DNA of 64,000 nt from Rhodopseudomonas sp. BAL398 (GCF_033001325.1 NZ_CP133111.1:2604001-2668000); one strand, 5' to 3'; positions 27,793 through 35,318 are shown, numbered from the stretch's first letter. Numbers and translations: made by a program. The notes: generated from the letters alone by a model not told the origin.

Positions 27793-28064
27793 TTGGCCGA
27801 AATGGCCGCTCCGGCTTCGATCGGCTCATGCTCGGCGGTGGTGCCGCTGTCGGCCTCCGCGATCGAGCGCAGCAGCCGCACGGCATTGGCCGGGCTTTTC
27901 AGCAGATGGAGGGTCTCCATCAGGCTGTCATATTCCTCCTCGGAGATCATCACCGCGCCGCGGGCATTCTGCCTTGTCACATGCAGCGCATCGCGGCTGT
28001 CGCAGACCTGGTCCATGTAGGAGGCGAGGTTGTTGCGCAGCTCGCTATAGGACACGTGGCTCAT
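27789..28064 (-). CDS. yefM: YefM-type antitoxin (Phd/YefM family)
   Basis: This 91-residue antitoxin begins MSHVSYSELRNNLASYMDQV, followed by DALHVTRQNARGAVMISEEE, the Phd/YefM DNA-binding fold that dimerises and represses its own operon. The C-terminal tail normally neutralises YoeB. ATG 28064 is preferred because CGGAGA lies seven bases upstream; the open frame extends nine codons further. Two TGTACA operator cores lie just upstream. The toxin gene that overlaps its stop is truncated, so this is effectively an orphan antitoxin and could act as a stand-alone repressor or anti-addiction factor. Confidence 0.88.
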   Translation of the reverse strand: MSHVSYSELRNNLASYMDQVCDSRDALHVTRQNARGAVMISEEEYDSLMETLHLLKSPANAVRLLRSIAEADSGTTAEHEPIEAGAAISAK

Positions 28065-28083
28065 CGCGGCATCTCCGGGGGCA

Positions 28084-28102
28084 TTGTACAATAGTTTGTA
28101 CA
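28084..28102. promoter_or_regulatory. YefM operator: two TGTACA cores
   Basis: Two TTGTACA motifs (28084-28090 and 28096-28102) place their TGTACA palindromes 12 bp centre to centre, the spacing reported for the E. coli yefM-yoeB operator. They begin 20 bp upstream of the antitoxin ATG. The match supports autoregulation even though the toxin is lost. Confidence 0.75.
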
Positions 28103-28256
28103 GCGAGCATTTTTGTCAAGGAGATGGCTCGATCATCTCGAAGACCAACAAAAACGCCGCACGTCCCTGTCAAAACCTCGGCCTGCGGCGCTACGGTCCG
28201 GCATCGAGCCGCCGTCTTGGCGGCAGTCGATCAATTTCAAGGAATGGGCCGGTCTG

Positions 28257-28985
28257 ATGAGTGATCCACTTGCCGCGCAGCCGAAACCGCGCCGGCAGGC
28301 GGTTCGGCGCAAATGCGCGATTTGCGGCGAGATCGCGCGCGAACCGATCGCCTTCGGAACGGTGCGGCCGTCGCTGGCTTCCGGGTTGTCGGCCGCGCAT
28401 CCCGATCTGTCCGCCGACGACATGATCTGTCGCAAGCATCTGACCGAGCAGCGCACCCGCTATGTGCAGCAATTGCTGGAGCGCGAGCGCGGAGAGTTGA
28501 CGGTGCTGGAACGCCAGGTGGTCGAAAGCCTGGCCCGGGAAGAAACCGTTGCCCGCGATATCGAGACCGCATGGGCGCAAAAGCGAACCTTTGGCGAGCG
28601 CGTGGCCGACCATGTCGCCGAGTTCGGCGGCAGCTGGAGCTTCATCATCAGCTTTTTCGTGGTTCTGATCGGATGGATCGGTTTCAACGCATGGGCGACG
28701 ACGCGCGATGTGTTCGATCCCTATCCGTTCATCCTGCTCAACCTCGTGCTCTCCTGTCTGGCGGCGATCCAGGCGCCGATCATCATGATGAGCCAAAGGC
28801 GGCAGGAGGCGAAAGACCGGCTACGGTCCGAGAACGACTACCGGGTCAATCTCAAGGCGGAATTCGAAATCCGCCACCTGCATGAGAAGCTGGATCACTT
28901 GATCAACCGGCAATGGGAGCGGCTGGCCGAGATCCAGCAGATCCAGATCGAGATCATGGACGACCTGTCGGCGCGTAAACGATGA
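28257..28985 (+). CDS. DUF1003 membrane protein
   Basis: This is a 242-residue inner-membrane protein. Near its N-terminus is a possible zinc knuckle (CAICG at about 20-24, and a later CRKH). Then come a helical segment, the DUF1003 core with two membrane helices (WSFIISFFVVLIGWIGFNAW and PFILLNLVLSCLAAIQAPII), the conserved MMSQRRQEAKDRLRSENDY block, and a C-terminal helix. DUF1003 has no settled function. ATG 28257 is chosen because the upstream in-frame part is not family-like; the nearest AAGGA is rather far (about 14 bases). It is transcribed away from yefM. Confidence 0.82.
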   Translation: MSDPLAAQPKPRRQAVRRKCAICGEIAREPIAFGTVRPSLASGLSAAHPDLSADDMICRKHLTEQRTRYVQQLLERERGELTVLERQVVESLAREETVARDIETAWAQKRTFGERVADHVAEFGGSWSFIISFFVVLIGWIGFNAWATTRDVFDPYPFILLNLVLSCLAAIQAPIIMMSQRRQEAKDRLRSENDYRVNLKAEFEIRHLHEKLDHLINRQWERLAEIQQIQIEIMDDLSARKR

Positions 28986-29020
28986 GGCCGGATCTGCGCA
29001 GACCGCGCGGCGAAGCCGCT

Positions 29021-29087
29021 TGCAAACAGCCCCTCGGCTCGGCTTCGCCGTCGCCGGGTGAACAACCAGCCGAAACCCGTCCATGCA
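29021..29087. repeat. Second copy of the msrB 3' end
   Basis: About 65 bp here match 29560-29629, the genuine 3' end of msrB, at roughly 85 percent by eye. Read on the minus strand it encodes CMDGFRLVVHPATAKPS, against CMDGFALVFHPETAKPS in MsrB, but with the stop codon changed to Arg. The two copies are direct repeats about 540 bp apart and bracket the parD-like/parE-remnant locus. Confidence 0.75.
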
Positions 29088-29104
29088 CGCCATTCTTGCG
29101 CCAC

Positions 29105-29139
29105 GCCTTATTTGTAATACGATGTATTACAAATAAGGC
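29105..29139. promoter_or_regulatory. Perfect 16-bp inverted repeat before RHH antitoxin
   Basis: GCCTTATTTGTAATAC and its exact complement are separated by GAT and end seven bases before the antitoxin ATG. The AT-rich arms stand out in this GC-rich DNA. The right arm includes AAGG, the only likely ribosome site, so the element could be both a ribbon-helix-helix operator and an mRNA hairpin hiding the ribosome site. Confidence 0.75.
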
Positions 29140-29146
29140 GAATTCG

Positions 29147-29407
29147 ATGAGCAAGACTCCACTCTCCGAGCCCCTGACGCTTCGCCTTCCGCGCGACGTT
29201 TTGCAACAAATCGAGACAATCGCATCCGCATCCGATCGCACCAGGAGTTGGGTCATCGTGCGCGCGTTGAAGGCCTATCTCGCAGGTGAAGGTGCGGACA
29301 TTCTCGCTGTCGTCAAAGGGCGCGAACAGATCACCGCCGGCGACGTCCATGACATGGATGACGTGATCAAGGAAATCGAAGCCATCGTCAACGCCAAGGC
29401 GGCTTGA
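29147..29407 (+). CDS. Ribbon-helix-helix (CopG/ParD-like) antitoxin
   Basis: This 86-residue protein has a ribbon-helix-helix DNA-binding segment: strand LTLRLPRDVLQQIETIASAS, then DRTRSWVIVRALKAYL. An acidic C-terminal tail (DVHDMDDVIKEIEAIV) fits toxin binding. It overlaps the next frame in TGATG. The perfect palindrome just upstream is the expected autoregulatory site. The toxin partner is truncated, so this is a second orphan antitoxin in the same 2-kb stretch. The locus sits between direct repeats of the msrB 3' end, suggesting it was inserted there. Confidence 0.82.
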   Translation: MSKTPLSEPLTLRLPRDVLQQIETIASASDRTRSWVIVRALKAYLAGEGADILAVVKGREQITAGDVHDMDDVIKEIEAIVNAKAA

Positions 29408-29544
29408 TGAAAGTCAGGCTATCCGGAGCAGCGCGCACGTACCTGCTGCACGAAGCCAACTACCTCGCAGATAGAAGCCCTGCAGCAGCAGCCGCGTTTC
29501 TGCGCGATATTCGATCTGCGCGTAACTTTCCGGCCCCAGCCTGA
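29407..29544 (+). pseudogene. Truncated ParE/RelE-type toxin remnant
   Basis: The frame opens at ATG 29407, overlapping the antitoxin stop. It reads MKVRLSGAARTYLLHEANYL, then ADRSPAAAAAFLRDIRSAR, which matches the first two helices of ParE-type toxins. It stops after 45 residues; ParE is normally 90-105, so the C-terminal strands are missing. The sequence after the break runs straight into the msrB 3' end on the opposite strand. A functional toxin is unlikely. Confidence 0.75.
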
Positions 29545-29575
29545 ACCGGCCGCGATCGGCGCAACAAAGCTCCCC

Positions 29576-30067
29576 TCAGCTCGGCTTCGCCGTCTCCGGG
29601 TGGAACACCAGCGCAAAACCGTCCATGCAATAGCGTAGCCCGGTCGGCTTGGGGCCGTCGTCGAAGACGTGGCCGAGATGGCCGCCGCAGCGGCGGCAGT
29701 GGATTTCGGTCCGGGTCATGCCGAGCGAGCCGTCCTTGCGCTCGCCGACGGCGTTGGCCAGCGGCTGCCAAAAGCTCGGCCAGCCGGTGCCGCTGTCGAA
29801 TTTGGTCTCGGAGGAGAACAGCGGCAGGTCGCAGCCGGCGCAGGCGAAGGTGCCCTTGCGGTGCTCCTTCAGCAGCGGGCTCGAATAGGGCCGCTCGGTG
29901 CCCTCCTCGCGCAGGATATGGAATTGCATCGGCGTCAGCTGCTGCTTCCACTCCTCGGGGGTCTTTTCGATCTCGAATTTCTCTGTGGCGCGAGCCGGCT
30001 GCAGCCAGCGAAAGCCGAACAGCGCCGCCATGGCGACGGAAGCGAGCAGGATGCGGCGATCGATCAT
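29576..30067 (-). CDS. msrB: Peptide-methionine (R)-S-oxide reductase MsrB, exported
   Basis: MsrB reduces methionine-R-sulfoxide in oxidised proteins. This 163-residue protein has an N-terminal export signal (DRRILLASVAMAALFG, with Arg-Arg suggesting Tat), so it acts in the periplasm. The zinc-binding pairs are C76/C79 (CAGC) and C124/C127 (CRRC), and the catalytic Cys is C147 in GLRYCMDG. The conserved FDSGTGWPSFW and GGHLGHVFDDGP blocks are present. ATG 30067 has CGGAGA upstream. Its 3' end is duplicated 540 bp downstream in the antitoxin region. Confidence 0.93.
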   Translation of the reverse strand: MIDRRILLASVAMAALFGFRWLQPARATEKFEIEKTPEEWKQQLTPMQFHILREEGTERPYSSPLLKEHRKGTFACAGCDLPLFSSETKFDSGTGWPSFWQPLANAVGERKDGSLGMTRTEIHCRRCGGHLGHVFDDGPKPTGLRYCMDGFALVFHPETAKPS

Positions 30068-30195
30068 GGTGTCTCCGTGCGAAGCGCGGCAAATTTATTG
30101 CCAGGATGAGGGCATTGCCCAAGTTACGGCCGGCATCGCCGTAAGTTACATCGCGGCTGCCCGGCCATGCTCACAATGTCGGGAGCGGAGCGAGC

Positions 30196-31641
30196 TCAAG
30201 CCACGTTGCTCTCGTCCGGGACGGCGGGTTCCGGCTGCTTTGGCCGCGGCGTCGCCACCCGGGCGCCGCGATTGGCCGCAGCGAGCCGGGCCTCGCGGAC
30301 CCGCTCGCGCGCCGCGGCGCGTTCGCGGTAGCGTGCCAGCAGGCCGGCGGCGCCGGCGCCGGCGCGAGCCACGGTGCCGATCGCCTGGCCGGCGATCCGG
30401 CCGATGCGGCCCCCGGCCCAGACCAGTTCGAACGGCGACAGCAGCCGCCATTGGGTATCGCCATGCATGATGCCGCGCGCGATCAATTGCCCGGCCATCG
30501 CGGTGGTGTTGAGGCCCTGGCGGCCGAAGCCGCTGGCGACCCACAGCCCGCGGCGCAATTGCCCGATCTGCGGCATCCCATGCACGGTCTGGCCCACCAC
30601 CCCGCTCCAGGCCCGGTCCAGCTCGACCGCGCCGAGTTGCGGAAACACCGTCCGGATGCGGCGCCGGATCGCGCCGCCGCGCCGTTTCGGATCGACCGGA
30701 AAGGTGGTTTCCGGGCTCGACCACAGCAGCCGGTCGCCATCGACGATCCGGTAGTGATCGATGCCGTCGTTATCGGTCACCGAGCCGGCGAAGGTGATGG
30801 CCTCGGCCAGCCGCGCGCCGAGCGGCTGGGTCAGCGCCGCATAGCGCCACACCGGCAGCAGCGTGTCCGACAGCCGCTGCATCGGGCTGCCGAGATGGAC
30901 ATTGCCGGCCAGCACGACGTCGGCGGCGCGCAGCCGGGCTTCCGGGGTGACGATTCGCTTGCGGATCCCGGAATGGTCGATGCCGACCACCGGGCTGTCC
31001 TCGAAGATCCGGACCCCGGCCTGGCGCGCCATCGCCTCGAGGCCGCGCAGATAGCGGCGGCCGTCGAACTGGAACGCGGTCGGATAATGGATGGCGTGGA
31101 AATAGCGGTCGGTCTTGAGCACGTCGCGGACGCGGTCGATCTGCCAGCCCTCGACCTCGGTGCCGAAATCCTCGCCCAGCATCTGCAGCCGGCCGATCAG
31201 CCGGTCGCCGATATCGACATTGGAGACTTCGAGCGCCCCGCTGGTCAGATTGATCCCCGGCATCGCCGCCTCGGCGGCGCGTGCGCGGACCAGCTCCATC
31301 CCGTCGCGGGCCAGCGACCATAGGTCGCGGGTGTCCTCGAAGCCGATCCGCGCGATCAGATCGCCGATCGGCACGCCGAAGCCGGGCATCACGGTGCCGA
31401 GCTGCTGGCCGGAGGCGTTCCAGCCGACCTGCCTGCCCTCCAGCACGGCGACGCTGGCGCCCATCCGGGCCGCTTCCAGTGCCACAGAGAGGCCCGCGAG
31501 GCCGGCGCCGATCACGCAGACATCGACGTCGAGGTTGAAAGTCAGCCGATCGCGGTGCGGGATCGAAAAACCCGCCGCGACTGCCCGCAGCGTCGCGGCT
31601 GCGTCGTCCGGTCCGGTGGCACTTGTCGAGAGCTCGGTCAT
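30196..31641 (-). CDS. FAD-dependent oxidoreductase (DAO family)
   Basis: This 481-residue protein has an FAD-binding Rossmann motif GAGLAGLSVALE at about residues 45-56. It has the DAO-family layout of gamma-glutamylputrescine oxidase-like enzymes (VLEGRQVGWNASGQQLG, then a C-terminal GLWVASGFGRQGLNTT motif before the last flavin contact). The final 80 residues are Arg/Ala-rich and less conserved. The probable reaction is flavin-dependent oxidation of an amine or amino acid, but the substrate cannot be read from sequence. It is monocistronic and divergent from the SixA-like phosphatase gene, with 95 bases between the starts. Confidence 0.82.
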   Translation of the reverse strand: MTELSTSATGPDDAAATLRAVAAGFSIPHRDRLTFNLDVDVCVIGAGLAGLSVALEAARMGASVAVLEGRQVGWNASGQQLGTVMPGFGVPIGDLIARIGFEDTRDLWSLARDGMELVRARAAEAAMPGINLTSGALEVSNVDIGDRLIGRLQMLGEDFGTEVEGWQIDRVRDVLKTDRYFHAIHYPTAFQFDGRRYLRGLEAMARQAGVRIFEDSPVVGIDHSGIRKRIVTPEARLRAADVVLAGNVHLGSPMQRLSDTLLPVWRYAALTQPLGARLAEAITFAGSVTDNDGIDHYRIVDGDRLLWSSPETTFPVDPKRRGGAIRRRIRTVFPQLGAVELDRAWSGVVGQTVHGMPQIGQLRRGLWVASGFGRQGLNTTAMAGQLIARGIMHGDTQWRLLSPFELVWAGGRIGRIAGQAIGTVARAGAGAAGLLARYRERAAARERVREARLAAANRGARVATPRPKQPEPAVPDESNVA

Positions 31642-31736
31642 ACCGATTTCTTACGGACAGCCGGCAGGCTTGTCACCTTGTCCTGTGGCGGCTTCTCGAT
31701 TAATGCGCAGGCTGGTTTCCCGTTCGGATAGCTCAC

Positions 31737-32267
31737 ATGCGTCGATTGATTCTGCTGCGCCACGCCAAGACCGAGACCGACGCGCCAAGCGGTAAGGACC
31801 GCGATCGCCGGCTCGACGAGCGCGGCCGCGCCGACGCCGCCGGGATCGGCGACTGGCTGCTGCGCCATCATCTGTTGCCCGAGCAGGTGCAGGTCTCCAC
31901 CGCGGTGCGCGCCCAGCAGACCTGGGAGATCGTCGCCGCCACTTTGGCGGAGGCGCTGCCCAAGCCGGCGGTGTCGCATCTGCCGGAGCTCTACGTCGCC
32001 GGACCGCAGGCGCTGCTGCAGGCGATCCGCGACGCCCAGGACCTGCCGCGGCTGCTGGTGGTCGGCCACAATCCCGGCCTGCACGAATTGGCGCTGGCGA
32101 TGATCTGCGACGGCGCCACCGCCGACCGCAACGCGCTGTCGCGCAACCTGCCGACCAGCGGGCTGGCGGTGATCGATTTCGACTGCGCCGACTGGGCCGA
32201 CGCCAGTTTCGCCCGCGGCCGGCTGGCGCATTTCGTCAGCCCGAAGATTTTGCGCGAGGCGCTGTAA
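31737..32267 (+). CDS. SixA-like histidine phosphatase
   Basis: This 176-residue enzyme belongs to the histidine phosphatase (phosphoglycerate mutase-like) superfamily. The catalytic RHG-type motif is LRHAKTE with His9 as phospho-acceptor, and the second histidine is in VVGHNPG (His111). Short members like this are named SixA and remove phosphate from phosphohistidine in Hpt domains; that role is inferred here. An Hpt protein is encoded at 46990-47367, but no link is implied by position. ATG 31737 has no strong ribosome site. Confidence 0.82.
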   Translation: MRRLILLRHAKTETDAPSGKDRDRRLDERGRADAAGIGDWLLRHHLLPEQVQVSTAVRAQQTWEIVAATLAEALPKPAVSHLPELYVAGPQALLQAIRDAQDLPRLLVVGHNPGLHELALAMICDGATADRNALSRNLPTSGLAVIDFDCADWADASFARGRLAHFVSPKILREAL

Positions 32268-32422
32268 CGCCCGGATGCGTCATTCCGGGGCGAGCGCAGC
32301 TGTGCTGCGAGCGAACCCGCAATCCCGCCGCCTGCCCCGGCGCACAACCGATCGCCGACAAAGCCGCGCCATCGTGCGCGATTTGATCTACACTGCGCCC
32401 GAGGCCTACCCGGAGGCAGACC

Positions 32423-32848
32423 ATGTTCAAATCGATTCTGGTCCCGATCGACCTGTCCGAAACCGAGCTGACCAAGCCGGCGATCGACACCGCCGCGACC
32501 TTGGCGCAGACCAATAGCGGCACCATCCGGCTGATCAATGTGATGCCGATGACGCCGGTGATGCTGGCCGAATATGTCCCGGCGGATTTCGACGCCCAGC
32601 AGCGCGCTTTGGCCGAGCAGAGCCTGGCCCAGGTGGCGCGCGACTCCGGCATCGACGCGGCGCGGATCTCCAGCGTGGTGCGGCATGGCGGGATCTATCA
32701 CGAGATCCTCGAGGAAGCCGCCTCCTGCGGCGCCGACCTGATCGTGATGACCTCGCACAAGCCGGCGATGCGCACCTATTTCCTCGGCTCCAACGCCGGC
32801 CATGTGGTGCGCTATGCCACCTGCTCGGTGCTGGTGGTGCGGAAGTGA
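32423..32848 (+). CDS. Universal stress protein (UspA family)
   Basis: This is a single-domain universal stress protein of 141 residues. The start FKSILVPIDLSE and the ATP-binding end GSNAGHVVRYATCSVLVV are the family signatures; the G-2x-G-9x-S pattern suggests the ATP-binding subgroup. It is cytoplasmic and expected to respond to stress or growth arrest. CGGAGG lies six bases before the ATG. The gene stands alone, between one short palindromic-repeat fragment upstream and a full inverted-repeat element downstream. Confidence 0.9.
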   Translation: MFKSILVPIDLSETELTKPAIDTAATLAQTNSGTIRLINVMPMTPVMLAEYVPADFDAQQRALAEQSLAQVARDSGIDAARISSVVRHGGIYHEILEEAASCGADLIVMTSHKPAMRTYFLGSNAGHVVRYATCSVLVVRK

Positions 32849-32880
32849 GCGCGGCGGCGCGGTGAGGTGATACGCGAGGC

Positions 32881-33007
32881 TGTCATTCCGGGGCGCGAAC
32901 CGCGCCAGCGTAAGCCAACCCGGAATCTCGCGCCACGCACCCAGCGCCATCACCCGCCGCAAGATTCCGGGTTCGCTCGCCCTAGTGGCTCGCGCCCCGG
33001 AATGACA
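32881..33007. repeat. Palindromic intergenic element with 18-bp inverted ends
   Basis: The ends TGTCATTCCGGGGCGCGA and its exact complement enclose about 90 bp containing a further inverted pair (CCCGGAATCTC and GATTCCGGG). A related fragment with TCATTCCGGGGCGAGCGCAG occurs at 32280. It lies between the convergent uspA and membrane-protein genes and may act as a bidirectional terminator or a mobile palindromic unit. Confidence 0.8.
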
Positions 33008-33029
33008 GACTTCAACAACAACCTCCGCC

Positions 33030-33650
33030 TTACGGCAGCAACCCCTTCGGCAGATCGTCGAACGTGTAGCTGCGCGGCTTGTTGCGGCGGATGAAGCCGC
33101 CGATCTGCCAGGCGAACAGCGCCACGAAGCCGACGATGAACAGCACGCCGCCCCATTGCGCGGTGGCGACCGCGCGCGCCAGCAGCCCGGTCATCGCCAC
33201 GCCGAGCAGCGCCATCAGCACCATCGCGCCGATATGGATCGCCGGTTTCAGCCCGCCGACCAGCGCGGCCTGGCTGCCGGCCTGCTGCATTCGCCGGTGC
33301 AGCGCCATGATGAAGGCGCGATAGGCCTCGTCCTGCGGCGCCATCAGCGCCGCGGTATGCCAGGTGGTGGAGATGATGCTGATCCGCCCGCCGCCACGAT
33401 CGGCGATGTCGGCGCGAAACCGCCGCGACTGCATCGACACCGGCCGGTAGCTGAGCCGCACGCTGGCGATGCGGTCATAGGGCCACAGCCCGGATTTGCC
33501 GCCGACCCGCCACGACAACCCGCCCTCGGTCAGTTCGAACTGCTGCGCGGCGCCGATCAGCGACGCCTTATAGGCGTAGGCGGTGCCGGGCGCGGGCTTG
33601 TCCTTGTTTGGAATTTTGGCCTTGGTTGAATTCCTGAACGGCACCTGCAA
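33030..33650 (-). CDS. Conserved membrane protein of unknown function
   Basis: I do not assign this 206-residue protein a function. It has a soluble N-terminal part (residues 1-130) containing a beta-rich domain (FELTEGGLSWRVGGKSGLWP, YDRIASVRLSYRP) and two membrane helices (about 137-160 and 167-187), then a basic tail. The start is TTG 33650: GAGGAGG lies eight bases upstream, whereas a GTG two codons inside is poorly spaced. The gene is divergent from a four-helix membrane protein gene, sharing an 85-bp promoter region. Confidence 0.72.
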   Translation of the reverse strand: MQVPFRNSTKAKIPNKDKPAPGTAYAYKASLIGAAQQFELTEGGLSWRVGGKSGLWPYDRIASVRLSYRPVSMQSRRFRADIADRGGGRISIISTTWHTAALMAPQDEAYRAFIMALHRRMQQAGSQAALVGGLKPAIHIGAMVLMALLGVAMTGLLARAVATAQWGGVLFIVGFVALFAWQIGGFIRRNKPRSYTFDDLPKGLLP

Positions 33651-33735
33651 TGCGACGACCTCCTCGCGGCTTGCACAGCTGCCGCGGTTTTCCTACAACG
33701 CCTTAGCACATTGCCGTCGCAGCGAACGAGCGCCC

Positions 33736-34173
33736 ATGGCCGAACAAGCCGCCTATTTTCCGCGCCGCCTGATCCTGGCCGCCGCGATGATTTCCGGGAT
33801 GCTGCTGGCGCTGGCGCTGCACATGCTGGGGCAGCGCTTCGGGCTCGATCTCGGCGGGCTGTGGCGCAACGACCCCGACAGCTTCATGCCGGCCGGCGCC
33901 GCGATGGCGTGGTGGCTGGTGGCGACCGCGGGCTTTGCCGGCGGTTACTTCACCGCGACGCTGATGGATAGTGCGGTGTCGGGCCAGCTCCCACCGCGGA
34001 TGCGGCAATTCCTGATCGCGATCGGCGTCTTGGTGCTGGCCGCAGCCGGCCAGGCCGCGTCGGCGCCGTCGCCGCTGCCGACCATCGCCGGCGTGCTGAC
34101 GGGGCTCGCGACCTTATGCCTCGGCGTGGTGATGGCCTTCTGCGGCGCCTATTTCGCGCTGCGCCGGGCGTGA
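33736..34173 (+). CDS. Small four-helix membrane protein, unknown function
   Basis: This product has 145 residues and four predicted membrane helices (about 12-32, 55-77, 90-105 and 117-140), with Gly/Ala-rich packing and no charged catalytic residues. I do not recognise a family. ATG 33736 fits the first hydrophobic segment; the longer in-frame extension overlaps the neighbouring gene's promoter. It is transcribed divergently from the 206-residue membrane protein, and a palindromic interspersed repeat follows its stop. Confidence 0.62.
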   Translation: MAEQAAYFPRRLILAAAMISGMLLALALHMLGQRFGLDLGGLWRNDPDSFMPAGAAMAWWLVATAGFAGGYFTATLMDSAVSGQLPPRMRQFLIAIGVLVLAAAGQAASAPSPLPTIAGVLTGLATLCLGVVMAFCGAYFALRRA

Positions 34174-34210
34174 GTGCCGGACGCAAATCCATTCACGCAA
34201 ATCACTTCCC

Positions 34211-34366
34211 GCGCCCCGGATGCAGCGCAGCACGCCGCCCTTGGGGCCCGCTGCTAAGCCGGGCCCCGCTATGTTGCCGGGCCACGCCGTTGTTTTTGGT
34301 GCCGCTGATAGCGGGGTCCCGGTTCTGCGACGCGGCATGAAGAATGCCGCATCGCGCCCGGGACAC
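34211..34366. repeat. Solo copy of the GCCCCGGATG interspersed element
   Basis: The stretch starts GCGCCCCGGATGCAGCGCAG and ends CGCGCCCGGGACAC. In between it has AAGCCGGGCCCCGCT and AGCGGGGTCCCGG. The same order of blocks occurs in the four tandem copies at 39.5-40.2 kb and, inverted, at 61879-62015. It fills most of the 263-bp gap between the four-helix protein gene and the DUF892 gene. Confidence 0.78.
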
Positions 34367-34436
34367 GGATTGTCGCGGCAAACCGCCGCGCAACACCCTG
34401 CGCGGCGGTTTGTCTCAGCCGGTGGTCCCGGCAGCG

Positions 34437-34943
34437 TCAGCTTGCGGCGCGAAGGTTGACGCCGCCCTCCGCCAAAGTGGTCAGCTTGCGGTCGGTGGCC
34501 TTTTCTTCGTCGAGGGTCTTTTGCAGCACAGCGGCGCAATCATTGCGGCCGAGCTGCTTGGCCCAGGAGATCAGGCTGCCATAACGGGCGATCTCGTAAT
34601 GCTCCGCGGCTTGGGCGGCGTTGATCAAGGCGGCGTCGAGCACCGATTTGTCGGCGACGTCGCCGGCGGTCTCGTTGGCCTCGGCGATGATACCGTCGAT
34701 TGCCGGACATTGCACCGCCTTGACCTCGGCGCCGTGCATCTCGAACACTTGTTCCAGGCGCTGCACATGTTCCCGCGTCTCATCCAGATGGGTCATGAAC
34801 CCCTGCTTCAACTGCCGGTCGGTGGCCTTGTCGGCCATTTTCGGCAGCGCTTTCACCAGCTGTTGCTCGGCATAATAGATATCCTGCAGCTGATGCACGA
34901 ACAGATCGTCCATGGTCTTGATGTCCTTGGTGAAAAGTCCCAT
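34437..34943 (-). CDS. DUF892 (YciF-type) ferritin-like stress protein
   Basis: This 168-residue four-helix-bundle protein is of the DUF892/YciF family. The conserved MDDLFVHQLQDIYYAEQQLVKAL helix and the ALINAAQAAEHYEIARYGSL helix carry Glu and His residues placed as in ferritin-like dimetal proteins. Members are general-stress proteins in rhizobia; the reaction is unknown. ATG 34943 has GGGAGG about nine bases upstream, and the longer in-frame extension was dropped. An EcfG-like promoter about 75 bases upstream supports general-stress control. Confidence 0.87.
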   Translation of the reverse strand: MGLFTKDIKTMDDLFVHQLQDIYYAEQQLVKALPKMADKATDRQLKQGFMTHLDETREHVQRLEQVFEMHGAEVKAVQCPAIDGIIAEANETAGDVADKSVLDAALINAAQAAEHYEIARYGSLISWAKQLGRNDCAAVLQKTLDEEKATDRKLTTLAEGGVNLRAAS

Positions 34944-35019
34944 GTTCAAGATCCTCCCGGTGGGGAACATGACAGCCTGACACGTGCGGCCGCGATGCTC
35001 CGTTGGCATGAGCGATATT

Positions 35020-35044
35020 AACCAGGGCAGCGGAAGTCTGTTCC
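35020..35044 (-). promoter_or_regulatory. EcfG-type general stress promoter
   Basis: On the minus strand GGAAC (35044-35040) is followed after 17 bases by GTTA (-10 region), matching the alphaproteobacterial EcfG pattern GGAAC-N16/17-cGTT, with G in place of C at the first -10 base. It is about 77 bases from the DUF892 ATG. Confidence 0.6.
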
Positions 35045-35227
35045 TCGGCAGCGTCGGATATGCGCATCATCGCGGCCCCGATCCGGCCAGCTTGGCGATG
35101 GCGGCCATGTCGTGACGACAAGTCGAGTTTGCGTTACATCAAGGGTTCTTCGCATACGCTGCCGCAAGGATGCCCGGTCTTGTTGCCGCAGCCGTTTGGA
35201 TTGCACTTTGGGCGGCTTTTGCCCTAT

Positions 35228-35252
35228 GGAATACCGCGTAAATGAGTAGGTT
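35228..35252 (+). promoter_or_regulatory. Possible EcfG-like promoter of ybhN-like gene
   Basis: GGAAT at 35228-35232 and GTTG starting at 35250 are spaced by 17 bases, the same geometry as the promoter on the other strand 200 bp away. The -35 has T in place of C, so this is weaker. The rest of the 375-bp divergent spacer shows no gene. Confidence 0.35.
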
Positions 35253-35318
35253 GGCGGCCGTTTGCCGAATATCACTGCGATCGGCGCTCACCATGTTGCC
35301 GCCCCGCCGGGAGGACAA

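Noticed and set aside
27548-27886. A 112-codon minus-strand frame across the yoeB remnant.
   Set aside because: It is in a different frame from the YoeB-like start, and its sequence has no similarity to a toxin.
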